A stretch of 20,426 nt of DNA, taken from 66-474 sp035249465 (GTDB taxonomy: Bacteria > Pseudomonadota > Gammaproteobacteria > Xanthomonadales > Rhodanobacteraceae). Under the pieces are notes generated by a model. The model did no database searches. It was not told the DNA's origin and saw only the letters and a program-made list of their open reading frames with translations. Positions 1 through 6,945 of this stretch are shown here, in pieces. The stretch's first letter is position 1, and every line of letters starts with the position of its first letter. Where the stretch lies: positions 1 to 20,426 of the forward strand of contig DATFGL010000084.1 in assembly GCA_035249465.1 (NCBI GenBank), written 5' to 3'. Position numbers and translations under genes: made by a program.

Positions 1-669
1 GTCGCGGTAGATGCCGGCGATGTGGCGCACACCCTCCTCGGGCGCGACCGCCAACCGCTCGGCGCGCTCCGTGATCTGCGCCTGGTAGAACTCGCGCGAA
101 CTGTTGACCGACAGCCATTCGCCCAGCGCCATCGAACACGCGCCCGCGACCAGCCCTGCGAGGCCGGCCAGCAATACCGCATGGTTGCCGGTGGCGGCAC
201 CGGCCATGCCCATCACCAGGCTGACATTGGAAACCAGTCCGTCGTTCGCGCCCAGCACCGATGCGCGCAAGGTATTGCCGCCGGCGGCACGGTGGCGATG
301 CGCGCGCGCGCGGCCGTCAACCGGAGCAAAGTGATCGCGATGGCCCGCGCGATCGACCGGCGTTTCGAGATGATCGGCGTGTTCCAGCCGCACCACGGTC
401 GGCATCACGAAGCCCGTACCGAACCGCTTCGCCAATGCACCCAGCACGCGAACGCGCGTGCGCGGACGCGGGGACGGGACTGCGGCGCCGATGTCGCGCA
501 AGCGCGATTCCCAGAACGCCGCATTGGCGCGCTCGCCCTCGGCAATGCGCCGATACGCACGCGCGAGGCGCGGATCGGCGGCAACCGAGGCGAGGTTTGA
601 GTACAAGGCCTCGTTGTCGCGTTCGACGCGAAGATTCTTGAGATAGCGGCGGACGCGGGGGTCGGTCAC
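1..669 (-). CDS. Ferritin-like/VIT1 (MbfA-type) membrane protein, partial
   Basis: The 223 visible residues are the N-terminal part; the gene runs off the window start. Residues 10-57 form a short ferritin/rubrerythrin-like helical pair (E16 and E46 visible). A His-rich linker follows, then the VIT1/CCC1 signature GANDGLVSNVSLVMG, the first transmembrane stretch and GEWLSVNS. Proteins of this build (such as MbfA) are membrane iron or manganese exporters or storage proteins with a cytosolic diiron-like domain. The GTG start at 669 overlaps the TGA stop of the upstream yffB-like gene by four bases, implying translational coupling and membership of the map-glnD-dapD string. From memory of the family, the second helix usually carries an E-x-x-H motif; here it reads E46-R-A-N49, so a metal-binding His may be missing. 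The family call is firm. The transported metal is not deducible. Confidence 0.85.
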   Translation of the reverse strand, partial: MTDPRVRRYLKNLRVERDNEALYSNLASVAADPRLARAYRRIAEGERANAAFWESRLRDIGAAVPSPRPRTRVRVLGALAKRFGTGFVMPTVVRLEHADHLETPVDRAGHRDHFAPVDGRARAHRHRAAGGNTLRASVLGANDGLVSNVSLVMGMAGAATGNHAVLLAGLAGLVAGACSMALGEWLSVNSSREFYQAQITERAERLAVAPEEGVRHIAGIYRD

Positions 670-1019
670 TTGCCGAACAGCTTCTTGAAAGCGTTGTCAC
701 TGAAGCCGACGCTGATGTGGCCCTCGTCGATCACGACGGGCCGCCTGATCAACGCGGGATATTCCTTCAGCAGCAACGTCCATTCCGGTTCGCTGGACGG
801 ATTCTTGCGTTGCGGAAGCAGGGTGCGCCAGGTGGTGGAAGCCTTGTTGACCAGTTTTTCCCACCCGCCGAGTTGACGCGCCCAATCCTTCAACGTCGCG
901 GCAGGAACAGGATCCGCACGATAGTCGACGAACGTGTGCGCGACGCCGAAGCGATCCAGCCAATTGCGCGCCTTGCGGCAGGCATCACAGTTGGGCAGGC
1001 CATACAAGGTGGCACTCAT
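666..1019 (-). CDS. yffB: YffB/Spx-ArsC family thioredoxin-fold protein
   Basis: This 117-residue protein matches the E. coli YffB pattern: an N-terminal beta strand, LYGLPNCDACRKA with a CxxC (C12, C15), a TTWR motif in the middle, and a C-terminal RRPVVIDE...VGFSDNAFKKLF segment that includes the cis-Pro-like RRP region of the ArsC fold. It is related to arsenate reductase and Spx, but the YffB subgroup has no firmly established substrate; a glutathione-dependent thiol reductase role has been proposed. The ATG at 1019 overlaps the dapD TGA in ATGA, and its own TGA overlaps the next GTG start. In many gammaproteobacteria yffB neighbours dapE or dapD, and dapD is upstream here. An ars operon role is unlikely given this context. 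Confidence 0.88.
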   Translation of the reverse strand: MSATLYGLPNCDACRKARNWLDRFGVAHTFVDYRADPVPAATLKDWARQLGGWEKLVNKASTTWRTLLPQRKNPSSEPEWTLLLKEYPALIRRPVVIDEGHISVGFSDNAFKKLFGK

Positions 1020-1840
1020 TCGCCGCTCCGCAGCAATTCGTTGATGGAAGTCTTGGCGCGCGTCTTGTCATCCACGCGCTTGACAATGATCGCCGCGTAC
1101 AGGCTGTGCGAACCATCCGCGGCCGGCAACGTACCCGACACCACCACGCTTCCCGCGGGCACGCGGCCGTAGGTGACGGTCTTCGCGGCGCGATCATAGA
1201 TGCGGGTGGACTGACCGAGGTAGACGCCCATGCCAAGCACGCTGCCATGCTCCACGATCACGCCTTCCACGACTTCCGAACGGGCGCCGATGAAACAGTC
1301 GTCCTCGATGATCGTCGGGCTGGCCTGCAGCGGTTCCAGCACGCCGCCGATCCCGACACCACCAGACAGGTGCACGCGCGCGCCAATCTGCGCGCACGAG
1401 CCTACCGTGGCCCAGGTGTCCACCATCGCGCCCGGGCCGACGTACGCGCCAACGTTGATGTAGCTGGGCATCAGCACGGCGTCTTTCCCGATGAACGCGC
1501 CACGACGCACCAGCGCTCCCGGCACCACGCGCGCGCCGGCATTGCGGAATGCCGTTTCTTCCGTATCCACGAAACGCAGCGGAACCTTGTCGAACGCCGC
1601 CATCGGGCCGCCATCCATCACCCGCATGTCGTGCGCGCGGAAGTACAGCAGGATCGCACGCTTCACCCATTGGTTGACGCGCCAGCCGCCCCGCCCGTCA
1701 GGTTCGGCGACGCGCAAGGCGCCCGTTTCGAGCGCATCCATGACCCGGTCGAGCGGGGTGTGCAATGCACCGGCATCGGCTGCACCGAGCGAGGCGCGCT
1801 TTTCCCACGCGACATCGATCAGGGTTTCCAGTTCGTGCAT
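1016..1840 (-). CDS. dapD: 2,3,4,5-tetrahydropyridine-2,6-dicarboxylate N-succinyltransferase
   Basis: DapD transfers succinyl from succinyl-CoA to tetrahydrodipicolinate in the succinylase route to meso-diaminopimelate and lysine. It acts in the cytosol, usually as a trimer. The product is 274 residues, the usual length. It has an N-terminal helical domain (about 1-95, with VNQWVKRAILLYFR), a left-handed beta-helix of hexapeptide repeats (about 100-225, with SYINVGAYVGPGAMVDTWATVGSCAQIG), and a C-terminal segment ending in KTSINELLR. The ATG at 1840 lies one base after the glnD stop, with GGAG about eight bases upstream inside the end of glnD. The 3' end overlaps yffB by four bases. Nothing in the sequence is unusual. 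Confidence 0.97.
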   Translation of the reverse strand: MHELETLIDVAWEKRASLGAADAGALHTPLDRVMDALETGALRVAEPDGRGGWRVNQWVKRAILLYFRAHDMRVMDGGPMAAFDKVPLRFVDTEETAFRNAGARVVPGALVRRGAFIGKDAVLMPSYINVGAYVGPGAMVDTWATVGSCAQIGARVHLSGGVGIGGVLEPLQASPTIIEDDCFIGARSEVVEGVIVEHGSVLGMGVYLGQSTRIYDRAAKTVTYGRVPAGSVVVSGTLPAADGSHSLYAAIIVKRVDDKTRAKTSINELLRSGE

Positions 1841-1841
1841 G

Positions 1842-4529
1842 TCAGGGCTCCGGACCAGCCGCCATGCTGCCCGGCGCGAGGCGCAGCCGCAATGCCTTGC
1901 GCAGCGACTGCTGACGCGCTTCGTCCAGCGGTGCGTCGTGACTGTCGCTCAATTCGAAAAAGTCTTCCACCTGGTCGCCGAAGGTCGCGATCCGCGCATC
2001 GTGCACGCGCACACCGACATCCAGAAACGCCTGCGCGACGGCCACCAGCAACCCTGGCCGATCGCTGCAGACCAGGGCAAGGCGGCTCAATGGCTGCCCA
2101 TCATCGCCGTGGAAATCGATATGCGGCGGCCGCTGGAAATGACGCAACCGGCGGGTGATTCCGCGATGTGCCGGCTGCGTGCGCAGGATCGGCGCACCCA
2201 GCACGCGTTCCAGCGCGCGCCGCAATTCGACCGCGCGTTCCGCGGATACCGGTGCCTGCGAACTCGATTCGAGCACCGTGAAGGTATCCAGCGCGCGCCC
2301 GTCGCGGGAAGACATCACGCGCGCTGCGACGACGTCCAGCCGCAGGCGATCCAGCGTCGCCGCCACCGCAGCGAATACGCCGTCACGGTCGGGCGTGCAC
2401 ACGAACAGCTCGGTGCCGCCGCGCACGTCGGGAGGCCGCACCGCAACCACCGTCGACGCACCTGCCGAACCGAGCACCGCAGTCACCTGCCATGCCAGCG
2501 ATTCCGGCCGCTGGCGCAGCAACGCGGCATCAGGGAAGGCATCCAGGATAGCCCCCGCTGCCACCTGGTCCGTACCATTTTCAGCGACCAGCGCCAGTGT
2601 ACGTTCTCGCACGTCGCGTACCCGCACTTCGGCGCGTGCCGGGCGCTCCAGGTCGCGCCGCAGCACGTAGCGGGCGGACACGTACAAATCCGCCAGCAGG
2701 CGATCCTTCCATGAATTCCACAGCTTCGGGCTGGTGCCGGTGATATCGGCGATCGTCAGCAGATACAGCATGTCCAGCCTGTCCCAGTCACCGACCTGCA
2801 CCGCGAAACGATGCACGACTTCGGGATCCGCGATGTCCTGGCGCTGCGCGGTCACGCTCATCAGGAGGTGCCAGCGCACCAGCCACGCGACTTCTTCGGT
2901 ATCGTCTTCGCCAAGGCCCATGCTGCGGCAGAACGCGCGCGCCTCGGTTTCGCCGAGCACGGAATGGTCGCCGCCACGGCCCTTGGCGATGTCGTGGAAC
3001 AGCCCCGCGAGCAGCAGGATTTCCGGCTTGGCAAGCCGTGCGAACGCATCGCACGCCAGCGGCAGCGCGGCGCGCGTGTCCGGATCGGCGTAGCGCGCGA
3101 TGTTGTGCAATACGCGCAGCGTGTGTTCGTCAACCGTGTAAACGTGGAACAGGTCGTATTGCATGCGTCCGACGACGCGTGCGAACGAAGGCAGGATCGC
3201 AGCCAGCACGCCATGCCGATTCAGTGCTTCGAGCACGCGTACCGCCGCCGCGCCGCGCCGCAGCAACCCGAGGAATGCGGCAAGCACGTCCGGGTTGCGC
3301 GACAGCGCGGTACCGTGGGCAACCAGCGCGTGTTCGACCGCGCGCATCGTGGCGGCAGTGATGCCCGCGCAGCCCTCGAGGCCATGGCGCTTGACGAATA
3401 CCTCGATCAGGCCTTCGGGTGCCGCCAGCAACCATTCGGGATTGCGCAGTTCGAGGCGATTGCCGCGCATCACGAAGTTCGCGTCGAGATCACGCGGCGG
3501 CGGCAGCGGACGCAGGTGCTCTTGCAGGCGTTCCAGCAATTGGGTCAACAAGCGCTCGGCCACGCCGGCGGCACGAAAATACTCCTGCATGAAACGTTCG
3601 ACCGCGGCGTTGCCGGCGGTATTGACGTCCTCGTAACCCAACCTCGCCGCCAGCGCGCGCTGCCAGTCGAACAACAATCGTTCTTCCGCACGGCCGGCTT
3701 CCAGGTGCAGGCCATAGCGGATGCGGCGCAAAACCCCACGGGCGTCGCGCAACGCGTCGCGTTCGCTGGCCTCCAGCAAGCGGGCGCCCACCAGACCATC
3801 AAGATCAGGCACGCCGATCAGGCGTTTCCCGAGCCAGCGAATCAGGTCGAGGTTGCGCAATCCACCCGGGCCGTCCTTCAGGTCGGGCTCGAGATTGTGG
3901 GTCGTGTCGTCGAAGCGCGCATGGCGCCGGGCGCGTTCATCAAGCTTGGCGGCAAGGTACGCATCGGGCGGCCACAGCGCGGGATCGTCGATGAGCGCGC
4001 GCAACGCCTGCACAAAGCGTTCGGCACCGGCCAACCGGCGCGCGTCCAGCAGGTTGGTAAACACACTCACGTCCGCCGCTGCGAGCTCTCGGCATTGCGC
4101 GAGCGTGCGCACGGCCTGTCCCGGTTTCAGACCGACATCCCACAGGCAGCCGAAGAACCCTTCGAGCGCGCGTATCAGCACGGGCTCGGGATCAGGCTCA
4201 TGCAACACCAGCAGATCGATATCGGAAAACGGAAACAGCACGCCATGCCCGAACCCGCCGACCGCGAACAGCGCGGCGTTCCCGGTCTCGCCAACGCAGG
4301 CCGACCAGACATGCGCGCAGACCCCACTCACGACATCCGCCCTGGCATGCGCAAGCAGCCCCGCGCTGGCGCCCCGCCGGAACGCAGCCGTCAATGCGCG
4401 CGCGTGGTCATCCAGCAACTGCCGCAGCGCGGCGCGCGCATCGCGTGACACGCCGGCGCACGGCAGCGCCGGCGGAAGGCGTGGCGATAGCGGGATGGCG
4501 GCTATTCCCCTGGCAAGAGTGGGTGACAT
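1842..4529 (-). CDS. glnD: Bifunctional [protein-PII] uridylyltransferase/UMP-removing enzyme
   Basis: GlnD senses glutamine and uridylylates or deuridylylates PII proteins, controlling nitrogen assimilation. The 895-residue product has family-typical length and domain order: a nucleotidyltransferase domain near the N-terminus with GGFGHG...SDIDLL (metal-binding Asp pair near residues 103 and 105), an HD hydrolase domain near residue 510 (LFHDIAKGRGGDH), and two C-terminal ACT domains (about 700-785 and 815-895, the second beginning LALVCSDRPGLL). The turn residue in GGFGHG is His where Arg is common. I prefer the ATG at 4529: AGGTG sits five bases upstream, and a GTG start at 4535 would lie inside that Shine-Dalgarno sequence. 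The ribosome site lies within the terminal arm of the repeat at 4529-4671. The stop is one base before dapD. Confidence 0.96.
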   Translation of the reverse strand: MSPTLARGIAAIPLSPRLPPALPCAGVSRDARAALRQLLDDHARALTAAFRRGASAGLLAHARADVVSGVCAHVWSACVGETGNAALFAVGGFGHGVLFPFSDIDLLVLHEPDPEPVLIRALEGFFGCLWDVGLKPGQAVRTLAQCRELAAADVSVFTNLLDARRLAGAERFVQALRALIDDPALWPPDAYLAAKLDERARRHARFDDTTHNLEPDLKDGPGGLRNLDLIRWLGKRLIGVPDLDGLVGARLLEASERDALRDARGVLRRIRYGLHLEAGRAEERLLFDWQRALAARLGYEDVNTAGNAAVERFMQEYFRAAGVAERLLTQLLERLQEHLRPLPPPRDLDANFVMRGNRLELRNPEWLLAAPEGLIEVFVKRHGLEGCAGITAATMRAVEHALVAHGTALSRNPDVLAAFLGLLRRGAAAVRVLEALNRHGVLAAILPSFARVVGRMQYDLFHVYTVDEHTLRVLHNIARYADPDTRAALPLACDAFARLAKPEILLLAGLFHDIAKGRGGDHSVLGETEARAFCRSMGLGEDDTEEVAWLVRWHLLMSVTAQRQDIADPEVVHRFAVQVGDWDRLDMLYLLTIADITGTSPKLWNSWKDRLLADLYVSARYVLRRDLERPARAEVRVRDVRERTLALVAENGTDQVAAGAILDAFPDAALLRQRPESLAWQVTAVLGSAGASTVVAVRPPDVRGGTELFVCTPDRDGVFAAVAATLDRLRLDVVAARVMSSRDGRALDTFTVLESSSQAPVSAERAVELRRALERVLGAPILRTQPAHRGITRRLRHFQRPPHIDFHGDDGQPLSRLALVCSDRPGLLVAVAQAFLDVGVRVHDARIATFGDQVEDFFELSDSHDAPLDEARQQSLRKALRLRLAPGSMAAGPEP

Positions 4530-4671
4530 TGGCACCTGAAGAACCGTCGCGAGCGAAGGCAGATTGCGTGACGTCGGAGCGCAGCAAGCGGAGCGTACAC
4601 GTCAGTACGTGAGCATTGCGAGCACCGCCAGCGCGCAAGCTGCCGAGCGCAGCAGGTTATTCAGGTGCCAA
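4529..4671 (-). repeat. Intergenic repeat element, copy 1 (map-glnD spacer)
   Basis: This 143-bp element fills the space between the map stop codon and the glnD start. Its ends form a 17-bp inverted repeat with one mismatch: TTGGCACCTGAAGAACC at 4529-4545 against GGTTATTCAGGTGCCAA at 4655-4671. On the minus strand its 125-bp core, starting GAATAA and ending TTC, aligns without gaps to copy 2 at 15167-15311 with about 15 mismatches. The core carries six GCTC motifs and a CGTAC-TGACGT-GTACG hairpin (4596-4611 region). There is no open frame and no transposase. It resembles a REP/MITE-like interspersed element or a structured RNA. I cannot assign it to a named family. Confidence 0.85.
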
Positions 4672-5436
4672 CTAAGCGTCGGGCCATGCCGTCAGCAACT
4701 CATACCCATCATCCGTCACCGCAACCGTATGCTCCCACTGCGCGGAGAGCGAATGGTCCTTGGTGACGACCGTCCACCCATCGGGCATCTGGCGGGTGTT
4801 GCGCTTGCCGGCATTGATCATGGGCTCGACCGTAAACGTCATGCCTTTTTCCAGCCGCATGCCCTCGCCCCCGCGGCCGTAATGCAGCACCTGGGGTTCG
4901 TCGTGGTAGATGCGGCCGATCCCGTGCCCGCAGTACTCACGCACCACGGAGTAACCGGCGGCTTCCGCGTGCTGCTGGATCGCATGGCCGATATCGCCCA
5001 GCGTCGCACCGGGCTTGACCTGGCCGATGCCGAGCATCATCGCCTCGTAGGTGGTGTCGACCAGACGCTTGGCCAGCACCGAAGGTTCGCCCACGAAATA
5101 CATGCGCGAAGTGTCGCCGTGCCAGCCGTCCTTGATCACGGTGACGTCGCAGTTGATGATGTCGCCTTCCTTCAGCACCTTGCCGGGGCTGGGGATGCCG
5201 TGGCAGATCACGTGGTTGACCGACGTGCACAGCGTCTTGGGGAAACCGCGGTAGCCAACGTTGGCCGGAATCGCGTGTTGCACGTTGACGATGTGGTCGT
5301 AGGCGATCTGGTCGATCTGCTCGGTGGTGACACCGGGCCTGATATGGTCCTTCAGCAGGGCCAGCACCTCGGCCGCGAGCCGGCCGGCCACGCGCATGCC
5401 TTCGAGTTCTTCGGGGGTTTTCGGAACAACAGGCAT
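4672..5436 (-). CDS. map: Type I methionine aminopeptidase
   Basis: Map removes the initiator methionine from nascent proteins. The sequence begins PVVPKTPEELEGMRVAGRLAAEVL, which aligns with the E. coli N-terminus, so I chose the ATG at 5436 (254 residues). An upstream in-frame ATG at 5496 would add 20 residues unlike the family. The metal ligands are recognisable: Asp in INCDVTV, Asp in GDTSRMYF, His in EYCGHGIGR, Glu in FTVEPMIN and Glu in QWEHTVAV. The gene diverges from rpsB, as in many proteobacteria. It ends with TAG, followed at once by the repeat element and then glnD in the same direction. The start choice is moderately sure because neither candidate has a strong Shine-Dalgarno sequence. 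Confidence 0.96.
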   Translation of the reverse strand: MPVVPKTPEELEGMRVAGRLAAEVLALLKDHIRPGVTTEQIDQIAYDHIVNVQHAIPANVGYRGFPKTLCTSVNHVICHGIPSPGKVLKEGDIINCDVTVIKDGWHGDTSRMYFVGEPSVLAKRLVDTTYEAMMLGIGQVKPGATLGDIGHAIQQHAEAAGYSVVREYCGHGIGRIYHDEPQVLHYGRGGEGMRLEKGMTFTVEPMINAGKRNTRQMPDGWTVVTKDHSLSAQWEHTVAVTDDGYELLTAWPDA

Positions 5437-5530
5437 ACGCTGGAATGGGTTCGGATCCGGTGGTGCGCCAAGCGAACACGCCGCTGCCGATTTCATCGGC
5501 GTGTCAGGCGCGTCCGCTGGAACAAGGGTA

Positions 5531-5536
5531 ATTATC
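5531..5536 (-). promoter_or_regulatory. Candidate -10 box for map
   Basis: On the minus strand the sequence reads GATAAT (5 of 6 to consensus), placing a start near 5524, about 90 nt before the preferred map ATG. No convincing -35 hexamer lies 16-18 bases upstream, so this is a weak prediction. Confidence 0.3.
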
Positions 5537-5576
5537 CTTCATCCTGGCCCGGCCTGCAGCCGCAGCCCCTTCCGGC

Positions 5577-5605
5577 TTGCCGGTCCGCCTGCATGTCTGT
5601 AGAAT
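5577..5605 (+). promoter_or_regulatory. Sigma-70 promoter of rpsB-tsf
   Basis: TTGCCG (5577-5582) and TAGAAT (5600-5605) are separated by exactly 17 bases, with the TG-rich flank CTG before the -10. The predicted start is near 5612, giving a leader of about 210 nt before rpsB. It is the best promoter match in the window and sits where the rpsB promoter is expected. Confidence 0.75.
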
Positions 5606-5610
5606 GCACC

Positions 5611-5824
5611 GGCTTTGCGAAAGCAAAACCGCCCACGCCGGGCGTCACCGGCGAATCCACACGCAGGTCGGAAACCGGCACCGGGGTCCTTCGCAAGAAG
5701 GTCGTTGCCGCGGGGCCTGCGGAAGCCCAACCCCGGAACCACGTTTGCCTGAAGTGCGCGTCATCCGCCATTCGCTGCGGCTCGCGGGAAGGCAAAAACG
5801 GGTTCCCCATCAGGAGTTACTCAA
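5611..5824 (+). promoter_or_regulatory. Structured 5' leader of rpsB (candidate S2 autoregulatory RNA)
   Basis: The predicted leader contains several hairpins. At its 5' end is TTTGC-GAAA-GCAAA (5614-5627), a GNRA tetraloop. A second GNRA hairpin, CCTTC-GCAA-GAAGG (5688-5701), is enclosed by CCGGGGT (5681-5687) pairing with ACCCCGG (5730-5736). Just before the Shine-Dalgarno sequence a long stem pairs 5735-5750 with 5790-5806 (GGAACC, CG and TTTGCCT against AGGCAAA, CG and GGTTCC). These last two stems share bases 5735-5736. CAGGAG at 5811-5816 is the rpsB ribosome site. In E. coli S2 represses rpsB-tsf through the rpsB 5' UTR; whether this leader is homologous is inference. Confidence 0.6.
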
Positions 5825-6751
5825 ATGCCCCAAGTCACCATGCGCCAGATGCTGGAAGCCGGCGTCCATTTCGGTCACCAGACGCGTTACTGGAACCCCA
5901 AGATGGCGCCGTACATTTTCGGCGCGCGCGGCAAGATCCACATCATCAACCTCGAAGCGACGGTGCCGAAATTCACCGACGCGATGAATTACCTGTCCGG
6001 CCTGGCGCAGAAGCGCCGCACCGTGCTGTTCGTCGGCACCAAGCGCTCCGCGCGCGAAGCAATCGGCGAAGAAGCCCAGCGCTGCGGCATGCCTTACGTC
6101 AACGCCCGCTGGCTGGGCGGCATGCTGACCAACTTCCGCACTGTCAAGCAGTCTGTCGCGCGGTTGAAGGAACTGGAAGCCGCCGAAACCGACGGCACCT
6201 TCGACAAGCTGGTCAAGCACGAAGTGCTGGCGCTGCGCCGTGAACGCGACAAGCTCGAGAAGTCGCTGGGCGGCATCAAGGACATGAAGCACCTGCCGGA
6301 CGCGCTGTTCGTGATCGACATCGGCCACGAAAACATCGCCGTGCTGGAAGCCAGGAAACTCGGCATCCCGGTGGTCGCGGTGGTCGACACCAACTACGAC
6401 CCATCGCTGGTCGAGTACGCCATTCCGGGCAACGACGACGCGATCCGTGCGGTGCAGCTGTACGCGCGCGCCGCCGCCGACGCCGTGCTGGAAGGCAAGG
6501 CCGCCGCACCAATCCAGGCCCGCGGTGACGACAACGAGTTCGTCGAGCTCGACGCCGAGGGCAATCCGGTTGCCAAGGACGACGAAGACCGCAAGCCGGC
6601 CCGCCGCGCCCCGGCGAAAAAGGCCGCTTCGAAACCCGCGCCGCGCGTCGCCAACGTGCCGCCGCCGGGCGACGCCGACAAGGCGGGATTGGAGCGCGCC
6701 GAAGCCGAAGTCGCCGAGAACGAGGCGACGGACGAAGACGCGGCGCAGTAA
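5825..6751 (+). CDS. rpsB: 30S ribosomal protein S2
   Basis: S2 is a late-assembling protein of the small subunit that docks S1. The first 230 or so residues are canonical: MRQMLEAGVHFGHQTRYWNPKM at the N-terminus, then NARWLGGMLTNFRT, LPDALFVIDIGHE and DTNYDPSLVEYAIPGNDDA. The protein is 308 residues, longer than the 241 of E. coli S2. The excess is a C-terminal low-complexity tail from about residue 245, first Lys/Ala/Pro/Arg-rich (RRAPAKKAASKPAPR) and then acidic (ERAEAEVAENEATDEDAAQ). It is probably disordered. The start is set by CAGGAG eight bases upstream. It is first in the rpsB-tsf unit. Confidence 0.98.
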   Translation: MPQVTMRQMLEAGVHFGHQTRYWNPKMAPYIFGARGKIHIINLEATVPKFTDAMNYLSGLAQKRRTVLFVGTKRSAREAIGEEAQRCGMPYVNARWLGGMLTNFRTVKQSVARLKELEAAETDGTFDKLVKHEVLALRRERDKLEKSLGGIKDMKHLPDALFVIDIGHENIAVLEARKLGIPVVAVVDTNYDPSLVEYAIPGNDDAIRAVQLYARAAADAVLEGKAAAPIQARGDDNEFVELDAEGNPVAKDDEDRKPARRAPAKKAASKPAPRVANVPPPGDADKAGLERAEAEVAENEATDEDAAQ

Positions 6752-6784
6752 GCGCAAGCCGCGCTGGCTCGCGGCATTGCAATC

Positions 6785-6815
6785 AACGCGGCAAGTCCCC
6801 ACCTCTTGCCGCGTT
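6785..6815 (+). terminator. Perfect hairpin between rpsB and tsf (possible attenuator)
   Basis: AACGCGGCAAG (6785-6795) pairs perfectly with CTTGCCGCGTT (6805-6815) around a 9-nt loop, followed by only three T residues. It begins 33 bases after the rpsB stop. The short T-run suggests a partial terminator or an mRNA processing or stability element rather than a full stop, since tsf is downstream with no obvious promoter of its own. Confidence 0.5.
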
Positions 6816-6902
6816 TCCGCCGTCCCGATCCTGGTGGCACCCGGTTCCTCCACGGGCGACTCCCCGGTCGCCGCGCCTGCCGCGCGACGCCAACGTTTTC
6901 AC

Positions 6903-6923
6903 TGCGCCGGCCGTGCCGGCGCA
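6903..6923 (+). promoter_or_regulatory. Second hairpin upstream of tsf
   Basis: TGCGCCGGC (6903-6911) pairs with GCCGGCGCA (6915-6923) across a 3-nt loop, ending 10 bases before the tsf Shine-Dalgarno sequence (GAGG, 6935-6938). No T-tract follows, so it is not a typical terminator. It could affect tsf translation or block 3' exonucleases. Confidence 0.4.
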
Positions 6924-6945
6924 CCCAAGCTGACGAGGTAGCAAC

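Noticed and set aside
4530..4535. GTG start for glnD two codons upstream
   Set aside because: This GTG is part of the AGGTG Shine-Dalgarno for the ATG at 4529.
4529..4671. Repeat element as an insertion sequence
   Set aside because: It is far too short, encodes no transposase, and no direct target duplication is visible at either copy.
4564..6243. Plus-strand open frame running across map, the rpsB leader and the rpsB start
   Set aside because: It is antisense to map and out of frame with rpsB, and its translation shows no domain.
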